From the NCBI GenBank assembly GCA_023460155.1, contig JAEWRF010000154.1, positions 1-50,714 of the forward strand: a DNA stretch of 50,714 bases, read 5' to 3'. Position numbers and translations under genes: made by a program. This stretch comes from Bacillota bacterium. GTDB taxonomy: Bacteria > Bacillota > Clostridia > Oscillospirales > Acutalibacteraceae. Shown here one piece after another: positions 24,237 to 30,827 of this stretch (positions are counted from its first letter, which is position 1; the number at the start of each line of letters is the position of its first letter). The notes below the pieces were generated by a model, which was given only the letters and a program-made list of their open reading frames with translations, had not been told where the DNA came from and searched no databases.

Positions 24237-25871
24237 ATGAATGCCGGAAAGTATAAAAATCTTTGTGCGGCAACTGTTTTTTCACTACTGGAACTGATCT
24301 TTCTGTTCCACCATTTTTCACCAGCCGGATGTGTCTGCGCGGCAGCGGTGCTGTTATATGATTGTGTAGTGTCTCTCCGGGCGTCTGAGAAGTCGCCGGT
24401 CAGCGCCCGGGCCGGCAGCTACCTGAGCTCGCTGCTTCTCGGCCTTTTGGGTATTTACTGTTTTTCCTGCGGAATTCCGCAGGAAGGTCCGGCCATTATC
24501 TTGAACCCTGGGGGATGGATGGGCGTGATTCTCTTGGCACTTCTCCCTATCCTGCTGTATTTTGCAACGAACCATCCAGCAAAAGCCGGAAACGGTCTGG
24601 GCTTTACCGTAAAATACCTGATTCTGGGCGGTATAACCATCGGCCTTGCCAACCTGTTCATCCGGTGGACCGACTGGTCCCTTGTTCTATCTGTCGCCGC
24701 CTTTCTCCTGATTTTCATTGTAATCGACCGGGTTGGCATTCAGAGCTCACAGCAAAGTTCGGGTGCATATCTTGGGGCGATCGCTGTGTTGTACCTCTTT
24801 GACGGTATCGCCTATATTGCGCCCGCCATTTCCATTTCCATCCTTGACAGCATCCGGAATTTTGAGTGTCTTCCCCCGTTTTCATGGTACGATACGGTTG
24901 TCGTTTCAGCCGTTCTGGTGGCCGGCATGGCGGCGACACGATATTTCGATTGCAAGGCCAAAAGCGGTACCGATAAGGCAAAAACATCTTCCGACGCGAG
25001 GCTTTATTTAGTGATGCTCGCGGACGTGCTGTGTACCGTAATTGCGGCCTTGGTTTACACAAAATACACGCCGCTGTTTTTTCTCGGAATGTTTCTGCTG
25101 AATATTTTCGTATTTCTCGGGCCGGGCGGAGATAACATATTTCGGCTTTTCGGAGCGGAGATTCATACAAAAGACGCATTCTTTACAGCGGCGGCGGCGG
25201 CAATTCTTATTCTCCAGACGGCTTTGTATTTCGGCTGGATGACGCCGTGCCTTTTCTTTATTCTGTGTGTAGTCGGAGCCTGTTTTCTGCGAGAAACAAA
25301 AAAAGGGGTGACCGGTTGGCTGTACTGGCAATACCTGATTACCGCGTCCGCGGTGCTGGTTGCTATTCTGGTTTCCCTATGGTTCAACACTTCGGCTTCT
25401 TATGTCGCTATCGCATTTATCTTCGGGATTGCCACGGTTGTACTGGTATCGCTTCACCTGCAAAATCCGCTGCACAAACTGCCCGCCTTAAAATGGAAAC
25501 GTATTGCCATCATTGGGGCAACCGTATGGATGCTTTCAGCGGGATGCCGTTTCGGCGCCGCATGCCATTTCAAAATTGTGTCGGAGGATGATGCCTCCCG
25601 GGTAAACAGCATTGCGGTATCCCTGAACGCAAGAGGAACGGAAAACGCCATCGCTCAGTGCGGCTACCACTGGGAAGATGATGTTAAAAGTGACGAGGTA
25701 AACCTCGCCGACAGCTCCGATTTCATTCTGCCAGCCCGGAATGGGGAACTGTGCGTAACCGTTACAGACCGGTACGGTGTGAAATCCAACGTATACAGAT
25801 GGTTTCATGATTACAAAACAGCTACGCCGTATCAGTGCGGCGAACTGAAAGATAATTCATTGCAAAGTTAA
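24237..25871 (+). CDS. Polytopic membrane protein with a C-terminal soluble domain
   Basis: 544 residues. At least ten hydrophobic segments occupy residues ~10-430, followed by a ~110-residue soluble domain (from about HFKIVSEDDASRVN) with short beta strands ending in GELCVTVTDRYGVKSNVYRW, which resembles an Ig-like or bacterial beta-sandwich fold. GGAGG lies eight bases before the ATG at 24237. It is the last gene of the operon and is followed by a plus-strand terminator at 26227. I recognise no transporter family. In systems of this layout the membrane protein is often the effector, for example a pore or channel; whether this one acts so is not shown by sequence. Confidence 0.72.
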   Translation: MNAGKYKNLCAATVFSLLELIFLFHHFSPAGCVCAAAVLLYDCVVSLRASEKSPVSARAGSYLSSLLLGLLGIYCFSCGIPQEGPAIILNPGGWMGVILLALLPILLYFATNHPAKAGNGLGFTVKYLILGGITIGLANLFIRWTDWSLVLSVAAFLLIFIVIDRVGIQSSQQSSGAYLGAIAVLYLFDGIAYIAPAISISILDSIRNFECLPPFSWYDTVVVSAVLVAGMAATRYFDCKAKSGTDKAKTSSDARLYLVMLADVLCTVIAALVYTKYTPLFFLGMFLLNIFVFLGPGGDNIFRLFGAEIHTKDAFFTAAAAAILILQTALYFGWMTPCLFFILCVVGACFLRETKKGVTGWLYWQYLITASAVLVAILVSLWFNTSASYVAIAFIFGIATVVLVSLHLQNPLHKLPALKWKRIAIIGATVWMLSAGCRFGAACHFKIVSEDDASRVNSIAVSLNARGTENAIAQCGYHWEDDVKSDEVNLADSSDFILPARNGELCVTVTDRYGVKSNVYRWFHDYKTATPYQCGELKDNSLQS

Positions 25872-25880
25872 CGGATACAT

Positions 25881-25982
25881 GTAATAACCGTAACCCTCGG
25901 AGTACATCTGGAATATCAGACGAACCGTCTCAGCTTCTTTCTCATTTATCACATATTTCTGGTTGACAATATTGTATCCTAG
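25881..25982 (-). pseudogene. Serine site-specific recombinase remnant
   Basis: On the minus strand one frame reads LGYNIVNQKYVINEKEAE, then TVRLIFQMYSEGYGYY, which is the recombinase-domain motif of large serine recombinases (G-Y..V....Y.IN..EAE.VR.IF.MY.EG.G). Only about 34 residues remain; there is no catalytic resolvase domain and no zinc ribbon, and the frame stops at 25858-25860. It lies about 240 bases inside the right copy of the long direct repeat, the usual place for an integrase next to its attachment site. Its 5' side joins directly to the truncated kinase fragment at a run of eight G. Confidence 0.75.
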
Positions 25983-26115
25983 GCAGCCTATCCCCCCCCA
26001 TCAAACTGCGATAAGCATATGCATTCGCGCCGTTACCTAGGAACTCAAGGATCTTATAGTAATTATTGCTATCAGATTTGACACTTTGTCCTACGGTTAT
26101 GTAAAGCGATGGCAT
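25942..26115 (-). pseudogene. Truncated protein kinase gene, N-terminal 40 codons
   Basis: A frame starts with ATG at 26115, seven bases after GGAGGAG, and encodes 57 residues. Residues 20-36 (YKILEFLGNGANAYAYR) are the beta1 strand, glycine-rich loop and beta2 of a Ser/Thr protein kinase. After residue ~39, at a run of eight G, the sequence switches to the out-of-frame recombinase remnant and stops. A good promoter (26170-26198) and the ribosome site are intact, so the gene was cut by a deletion or recombination rather than by slow decay. It is distinct from the 342-residue kinase-like gene of the operon. Confidence 0.7.
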
Positions 26116-26169
26116 AATAACACTCCTCCTGATAATAATTTTCAGAAACAGAATGATTGTTCAGCACTC

Positions 26170-26198
26170 ATTATATTCGCATGTATAACTAATTACAA
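26170..26198 (-). promoter_or_regulatory. Sigma-A-type promoter of the truncated kinase gene
   Basis: On the minus strand TTGTAA (26198-26193), 17 bases, TATAAT (26175-26170). The start would be near 26163, about 50 bases before the kinase ATG. It now drives a 57-codon remnant and reads convergently toward the nine-gene operon, so it could make antisense RNA to the last gene. Confidence 0.7.
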
Positions 26199-26226
26199 CA
26201 TATAACTCATAATCTATACAAAACAA

Positions 26227-26266
26227 GGCGCAGCCACAGAGTTCTCACTCCACGGCTGCGCCTTTT
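26227..26266 (+). terminator. Terminator closing the nine-gene operon
   Basis: GGCGCAGCC (26227-26235) pairs with GGCTGCGCC (26254-26262), with an inner GAGT/ACTC pair, and TTTT follows on the plus strand. It is the first strong plus-strand terminator after the polytopic membrane gene. Confidence 0.75.
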
Positions 26267-26309
26267 CAGCTTATTTTACTGCCTCAGATTAAAATAGACG
26301 GTACAAGAT

Positions 26310-26339
26310 GAGCCACGAAAGCATTTCCTTTCGTGGCTC
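26310..26339 (-). terminator. Hairpin downstream of tRNA-Leu
   Basis: A 12-bp perfect stem (GAGCCACGAAAG / CTTTCGTGGCTC) with a 6-base loop begins four bases after the tRNA CCA on the minus strand. The following sequence is only moderately T-rich. It probably ends tRNA transcription or guides 3' processing. Confidence 0.65.
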
Positions 26340-26342
26340 TGA

Positions 26343-26427
26343 TGGTGCGGGTGACAGGACTTGAACCTGCACATCTTACGACACAAGAACCTAAATCTTG
26401 CGTGTCTGCCAATTCCACCACACCCGC
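26343..26427 (-). tRNA. tRNA-Leu (anticodon UAG)
   Basis: 85 bases including an encoded CCA. The acceptor stem GCGGGTG pairs with CACCCGC, discriminator A, then CCA. The D-arm contains TGGTGGAATTGGCAGACAC, as in leucine tRNAs. The anticodon stem CAAGA/TCTTG holds loop TTTAGGT, anticodon TAG. A long variable arm follows, and the T-loop is TTCAAGT. The long variable arm and D-arm identify a class II leucine tRNA. It is the probable integration target of the island to its left: partial copies of its 3' end occur at 9759 and 7857. Confidence 0.95.
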
Positions 26428-26454
26428 ATGTGCGCGGGATTCCCGCGCTTGTTT

Positions 26455-26483
26455 ATTATACCCCGGCGCGCCGCCGGACGCAA
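26455..26483 (-). promoter_or_regulatory. Promoter of tRNA-Leu
   Basis: On the minus strand TTGCGT (26483-26478), 17 bases, TATAAT (26460-26455). It overlaps the region just after the PLP-enzyme stop. A GC-rich palindrome (26432-26448, arms GCGCGGGA/TCCCGCGC) lies between it and the tRNA 5' end. Confidence 0.7.
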
Positions 26484-26484
26484 T

Positions 26485-27753
26485 CTAAATTTTCAGGACG
26501 CCGTCCTCCAGCATCGACTGCGCCGCCAGCATGGCGCCGAGTTTTCCGCTGTGGTAGTTCAGTCCGCCCTGCATCCACGCGGCAAACGGCTCCCGCAGGG
26601 GGGCGTCCGCCGAAAGCTCGATGGAGGCGCCAAGCGTGAACGCGCCCGCGGCCATAATCACCTTGCAGTCGTAGCCGGGCATGTCCCACGGTTCGGGCAC
26701 AACGAACGAATCCACCGGCGCACCCTTCTGCACGCCGCGGCAGAAGGCGACGAGCGCCTTTTCCCCGCCGAGCTGCACGGTCTGAATGATATCTGCGCGC
26801 GGCTCATCGAATTTCGGCGACACCCCGTACCCGAAGGAGTGGAACATCGCCGCCGTAAACACCGCCGTCCGGAGCGCTTCGCCCGTCACGTGCGGCGCGT
26901 GGAACGCTCCCATAAACAATTCGCGGTTGTTCCCAAGCGTCGCGCCGATCTCCCGGCCGGTTCCCGGCGTGGTCAGGCGGTAAGCGCAGCTTTCCACCAG
27001 ATCGTGCCGCCCGGCGATGTAGCCGCCCGTCGGAGCGACCCCGCCGCCGGGATTCTTGATCAGCGAACCCGCCATCAGGTCGGCTCCGTGCGAAACCGGC
27101 TCGTCGCGCTGCACGAATTCCCCGTAGCAGTTGTCCACCATGACGATGCAGTCCGGTGCCTGCTTTTTCGCAATCGCGGCGATCTTTTCAATCTCCTCCA
27201 CAAACAGAGAGGGCCGCAGGCTGTACCCTCGCGAGCGCTGAATGTAGACCATCCGCGTCTTCGGGCTAACCCGCCGCTTGATCTCCTCATAGTCCGGTTT
27301 TCCCTCCGGCGTCAGCTCCGCCTGCTCGTAGCGGATGCCGAATTCCTTCAGGGATCCGTTCCCGTCGCCGGTCAGGCCGATCACCGCGCGGAGCGTGTCA
27401 TACGGAATGCCGGTGACGCTCAGCATCACGTCGCCCGGACGCAATACGCCGAACAGTGCGACCGTCAGCGCATGCGTGCCGCTCACGAAGTTGTGGCGCA
27501 CCAGCGCGTCCTCGGCGCCCAGCGCGTCGGCATAGACGCGGTCGAGCACGTCACGCCCGCGGTCGCCGTAGCCGTAACCGGTCGAAGCGGCAAAATGACT
27601 CTCGCTTACGCCGTTCTTAATGAATGCCGCCAGCATTTTCTGCTGGTTCCAGTCCGTCGTGCGGTCGATTTCCCTCAGCTGCGGCGCGGCCAGCTCTTCT
27701 GCCTGCTCCGCCGCCTTCCGAATTTTTTCGTCTATTTTAAAATACGGATACAA
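26485..27753 (-). CDS. Methionine gamma-lyase / aluminium-resistance family PLP enzyme (YnbB-like)
   Basis: 422 residues from a TTG at 27753, chosen because GAGGAG lies eight bases upstream and because the family N-terminus begins Y-x-Y-F-x-I-D, exactly after this codon; a GTG further upstream has no site. Landmarks: STGYGYGDRGRDVLDRVYADALGAEDALVR, then NFVSGTHALTVALFGVLRPGD (PLP phosphate region), VMVDNCYGEFVQ (Asp contacting the pyridine) and GSLIKNPGGGVAPTGGYIAG (Schiff-base Lys). This group is annotated as aluminium resistance protein or methionine gamma-lyase family and is a cysteine/methionine-type fold I PLP enzyme of unsettled substrate. It ends the murD operon, 74 bases after the DUF6440-like gene. 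Confidence 0.85.
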   Translation of the reverse strand: MYPYFKIDEKIRKAAEQAEELAAPQLREIDRTTDWNQQKMLAAFIKNGVSESHFAASTGYGYGDRGRDVLDRVYADALGAEDALVRHNFVSGTHALTVALFGVLRPGDVMLSVTGIPYDTLRAVIGLTGDGNGSLKEFGIRYEQAELTPEGKPDYEEIKRRVSPKTRMVYIQRSRGYSLRPSLFVEEIEKIAAIAKKQAPDCIVMVDNCYGEFVQRDEPVSHGADLMAGSLIKNPGGGVAPTGGYIAGRHDLVESCAYRLTTPGTGREIGATLGNNRELFMGAFHAPHVTGEALRTAVFTAAMFHSFGYGVSPKFDEPRADIIQTVQLGGEKALVAFCRGVQKGAPVDSFVVPEPWDMPGYDCKVIMAAGAFTLGASIELSADAPLREPFAAWMQGGLNYHSGKLGAMLAAQSMLEDGVLKI

Positions 27754-27827
27754 TAAATTGACTCCTCTGCAAACCGAAAGCCGCACCCCGTACGCCTCCC
27801 GGCCGTTCTATTTGGCCTTTCGCTAAC

Positions 27828-28016
27828 TCAGCGTATCTCTTCGGGCCCGATCGGGCCAATAAGCGGCTTGCCGTCTCGATCAAGCAGAGGCGTCAGCCCT
27901 CCCGCATAGCCGGACTGCATAGCCAGATACTGCACGCCGGTTTCGGTATCCCGAATGATTTTCATCACATCAAGCGTCCCCTGAGAATAAACAACTTCAA
28001 AGCGTTTTTCCTTCAT
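27828..28016 (-). CDS. DUF6440-family small protein
   Basis: 62 residues from the ATG at 28016, preceded by GGGAGGACAGAC; a longer frame reading upstream lies inside the acetyltransferase gene. The segment IRDTETGVQYLAMQSGYAGGLTPLLDRDGKP matches the short DUF6440 proteins of Firmicutes, which are about this length and consist of one small beta-rich domain. Function is unknown in the family. It starts 13 bases after the acetyltransferase stop, within the murD operon. Confidence 0.8.
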   Translation of the reverse strand: MKEKRFEVVYSQGTLDVMKIIRDTETGVQYLAMQSGYAGGLTPLLDRDGKPLIGPIGPEEIR

Positions 28017-28029
28017 GTCTGTCCTCCCA

Positions 28030-28758
28030 CTATATGCGCAGTTCCGCCCAGCGGCCGTAAGGCCGGAAGCCCATTCCGCGGTAGAATTCCTCGTTTTCGC
28101 CGTCCGCGCGGAAAATGTAGAGATGCTCGCGGTGAAGGCGCGCGGCGAGCGCCTTGAGCGCCGTTTTTCCGAGACCGGCACGCCGGTATTCCGGTTTGGT
28201 TGCCACGACGCTGATCACGGCGGAACGTTCCGTCAGCGAAGAGCACAGCGCGCAGGAAACCAGCGTGCCGTCCCGCTTCACGCCGGAGGCCGCGCCCGCT
28301 CCGTGGCGCAGGCGGTAGGACATGTCCATGTAAAACGGCTCGAATTCCGGCACCGGAAAATTCGGCCCGCAGCAGGTACACAGCAGCGCGTAAATCTCCC
28401 TCAGACCTGGGTCGTTTTCAATCGGAACCTCAACTCCCGAAATCTCCGCGCCGAGCGTCATGATTTCGCCCCGCCGGGCAATCGGGAAGCCGAGGCGGTC
28501 CGCCGCCGCTTCCGCGCAGGTCAGGGTTTTTACGTCGATAACTTTCAGGAATTCCTTGAGCTCCTCCCAATCGGAGCCGAAATCCTCCAGCACCGCCGCG
28601 TCGTCGATTTTTGAAATCGCCGCGATTCCGTTCTGAACCCAGAACCGGGCAAAATTCTCTCCGACCCCGTAGGCGGAGGCCAGCGAGCGGATCCGGCATC
28701 CGAACGGAGTTTCTCCCAAAAAGCCGAGCTGCTCCGGCGATTCAACCACCCGAATCAT
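28030..28758 (-). CDS. GNAT-family N-acetyltransferase
   Basis: 242 residues from the ATG at 28758, which overlaps the upstream M42 stop as ATGA; a longer frame inside the M42 gene is not used. The C-terminal half carries the acetyl-CoA motif A, AVISVVATKPEYRRAGLGKTALKALA, and ends in LYIFRADGENEEFYRGMGFRPYGRW, the motif B tyrosine-helix. The N-terminal ~110 residues are helical and poorly conserved, as in two-domain GNAT proteins. The acetyl acceptor is unknown. It is in the operon between a peptidase and the DUF6440-like gene. Confidence 0.85.
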   Translation of the reverse strand: MIRVVESPEQLGFLGETPFGCRIRSLASAYGVGENFARFWVQNGIAAISKIDDAAVLEDFGSDWEELKEFLKVIDVKTLTCAEAAADRLGFPIARRGEIMTLGAEISGVEVPIENDPGLREIYALLCTCCGPNFPVPEFEPFYMDMSYRLRHGAGAASGVKRDGTLVSCALCSSLTERSAVISVVATKPEYRRAGLGKTALKALAARLHREHLYIFRADGENEEFYRGMGFRPYGRWAELRI

Positions 28759-29786
28759 GCCTGCTCCGCCCCGGAGATGCGGTCGGCCAGCTCTGCGACC
28801 AGCTTCCGCGCACCGAGGAAGTCCTCCTGCGCGATCACTCCCGCCGCCGAATGAAGATACCGGCAGGGCAGCGAGACGGCGACCGTGCGCACCCCTCCGC
28901 GGGAAACATGGATGGCGCCGGCGTCGTTTCCGCCCGCGACCGCCTGCTTCACCTGACATTTTACGCCGATATTCTTCGCCGTCTCGAATGCGAGATCAAC
29001 CAGCTTCCGGTCGTAGATCGTCCTGCGGTCCATAAAGGAGATCACCGGACCTTCGCCCAGGCGGCAGACCTGCCGCTCCTTGTCCACCCCGGGCACATCG
29101 GCGGCCGTGGTGCTCTCCAGCACGATCGCCGCGTCCGGCTCCAGACTCCAGGAGGCGGTCTTCGCCCCGGAAAAGCCGATCTCCTCCTGAACAGTGAATG
29201 CGAACCACGCGTCGTGTTTCAGTCCGGTTTTCATCAGCTGAATCAGCAGGGCGCAGCCCGCGCGGTCATCCAGCGCTTTCGCCTTCACCGTGCCGCGGGA
29301 TACGTCGAACACCGAATCGAAGGTGACGGCGTCGCCCGGCTTCACGGATTCCAGCGCTTCCTTTTCCGAGAGCGCGCCGATGTCGATGGAAAGGTCCTTT
29401 ACGGGGACGCTCTTTTCGCGTTCGTCCTTCTCCAGCAGATGGATCGGCTTCGCGCCGATCACGCCGGGGATGTTCTTCCCTACGAGGACGGATTTCCCCG
29501 GCAGAACACGCCGGTCGATTCCGCCGACGGGCGAAAACTTCAGCAAGCCGTCCTCCGTGATCTGCGTCACAATCATTCCGACCTCGTCCATATGAGCGGC
29601 CAGCATCAGTTTGCAGTTCGCCGGTTTTTCCCCGGCCTTGAACGCGAGGATGTTCCCCAGAGGGGAAATTTCAATGCGGTCGGCCAGCGGCGTGATTTCT
29701 TTCAGAATCAGGCTGCGCACCTCGTCCTCCTGCCCTGAAATGCCGCGCGCCGTGCAGAGCCGTTTCAAAAGTCTCCAGTCCGCCAT
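28755..29786 (-). CDS. M42-family metallopeptidase (second copy)
   Basis: 343 residues. M42 aminopeptidase motifs are all present: LMLAAHMDEVGMIV (first metal ligand His-x-Asp), ALDDRAGCALLIQL (bridging Asp), FTVQEEIGFSGAKTA (catalytic Glu-Glu), AIVLESTTAADV (metal Glu/Asp) and GGNDAGAIHVSRGGVRT with a later CRYLHSAAG His. These enzymes are large tetrahedral cytoplasmic aminopeptidases that degrade oligopeptides, usually with cobalt or zinc. The start overlaps the stop of the other M42 gene by one base (TAATG). Two M42 paralogues side by side may form a mixed complex or have different side-chain preferences. Confidence 0.9.
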   Translation of the reverse strand: MADWRLLKRLCTARGISGQEDEVRSLILKEITPLADRIEISPLGNILAFKAGEKPANCKLMLAAHMDEVGMIVTQITEDGLLKFSPVGGIDRRVLPGKSVLVGKNIPGVIGAKPIHLLEKDEREKSVPVKDLSIDIGALSEKEALESVKPGDAVTFDSVFDVSRGTVKAKALDDRAGCALLIQLMKTGLKHDAWFAFTVQEEIGFSGAKTASWSLEPDAAIVLESTTAADVPGVDKERQVCRLGEGPVISFMDRRTIYDRKLVDLAFETAKNIGVKCQVKQAVAGGNDAGAIHVSRGGVRTVAVSLPCRYLHSAAGVIAQEDFLGARKLVAELADRISGAEQA

Positions 29787-30808
29787 TATTCCGCCTCCCG
29801 GATGTACTGCGCAAGAAGCTGCGCGGTGTTTTCAATATCCCGCAGATCGACGATTTCCGCGTTGGTGTGCATGTTCCGGAGCGGGATGGAGATCAGCCCC
29901 GTCTCGACTCCGGAGCGCGTCACGGCGACGGTGTCCGCGTTCGTCCCGGTGGAATTGCCCATCACGTCGTATTTGTACGGCATGTTCCGCTTTTCCGCAA
30001 GGGAGACCAGAGTTTTGCTCATGTTCCGGTTCAGAATCGGCGCGAAGCCGATCATCGGCCCGCCGCCGAGCGGATGGCTCTTTTCCGGCTGCACGCCGGG
30101 CTGCACGGCGAAGCTGACGTCCACCACGATGGCCTGCGTCGGGTCGGCTGTGAACGCGGCGGTTTTCGCGCCCTGCCCGCCGACTTCCTCGCGTGTGCTG
30201 CACTGGAAGCTCACCGAGCATTTCAGGTCTTCGCCCGAAAGAAGCTGTGCGCAGCGAGCCAAAGCGGCCACGCTGGCACGGTTATCCAGCCCCGGGGATG
30301 TGAAGCGCGTGCCGAGCAGCGCGCGCGGCTCCGTCGCGAACAGCACCCGGTCGCCGGGGTGCACCAGCTTTTCCGCGTCTTTCCGGGAAAGGCCGACGTC
30401 GACGGACATGCGATCGACTGCTTCCACCTTTTCCTCGTCTCCGCTCTGCGCGAGATGAGGCGGCGTGCAGCAAACCACTCCGCAGACCGGCTCCGTTCCG
30501 TACACGGTCACGGGAGTTCCCGGCAGGACGCGGCAGTCGGCCCCGCCGCAGGAATCCACGTGCAGGAAACCGGATTTCCCGATTCCGGTTACAATCAGGC
30601 CGATCTGGTCGATGTGAGCGTCCAGCAGGATGCGCTTTTCGGCGTCCGGGCTGCCCATGCAGGCGGTCATACTGCCCAGCGTGTCCCCCGATACCGCGGC
30701 ATACGGCTCAAATTCCGCTGCGGCCGCCTTTACGGCGTCCTCCTCGTTTCCCGACACGCCCGGCGCGGCGCACAGGCGGACGAGCATTTCCCTTAATTCT
30801 TCCAGCAT
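29786..30808 (-). CDS. M42-family metallopeptidase (first copy)
   Basis: 340 residues. The same M42 metal and catalytic sites appear as RILLDAHIDQIGLIVTG, GLDNRASVAALARC, FQCSTREEVGGQGAKTAAF, IVVDVSFAV and, near the end, ISIPLRNMHTNAEIVD. It is a paralogue of the neighbouring gene rather than a recent duplicate, as outside the motifs they differ widely. It lies 19 bases after murD. The ribosome site is weak (GGACGGATGTG), suggesting translation partly coupled to murD. Confidence 0.9.
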   Translation of the reverse strand: MLEELREMLVRLCAAPGVSGNEEDAVKAAAAEFEPYAAVSGDTLGSMTACMGSPDAEKRILLDAHIDQIGLIVTGIGKSGFLHVDSCGGADCRVLPGTPVTVYGTEPVCGVVCCTPPHLAQSGDEEKVEAVDRMSVDVGLSRKDAEKLVHPGDRVLFATEPRALLGTRFTSPGLDNRASVAALARCAQLLSGEDLKCSVSFQCSTREEVGGQGAKTAAFTADPTQAIVVDVSFAVQPGVQPEKSHPLGGGPMIGFAPILNRNMSKTLVSLAEKRNMPYKYDVMGNSTGTNADTVAVTRSGVETGLISIPLRNMHTNAEIVDLRDIENTAQLLAQYIREAE

Positions 30809-30827
30809 TTTAACACATCCGTCCGTT

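Larger units (their letters stand above)
26219..26341. repeat. Right copy of ~122-bp direct repeat, next to tRNA-Leu
   Basis: Partner of 9630-9752. It ends two bases before the CCA of the tRNA-Leu gene and contains both hairpins. Differences from the left copy are single bases, such as GGCTGC against GGCTAC, CAGATT against CAAATT and GCATTT against GCGATT. Its position just downstream of an intact tRNA 3' end marks it as element sequence adjoining the attachment core. Confidence 0.9.

Noticed and set aside
26398..27756. A 452-codon plus-strand open frame across the PLP-enzyme gene
   Set aside because: It is the GC-rich antisense shadow of the methionine-gamma-lyase-family gene; its translation is Arg/His-rich with no family motif, and it starts inside the tRNA.
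28030..28959. Longer acetyltransferase frame reaching 28959
   Set aside because: The upstream part is antisense-like Arg/Gly-rich translation inside the M42 gene; the ATGA overlap at 28758 gives the real start.
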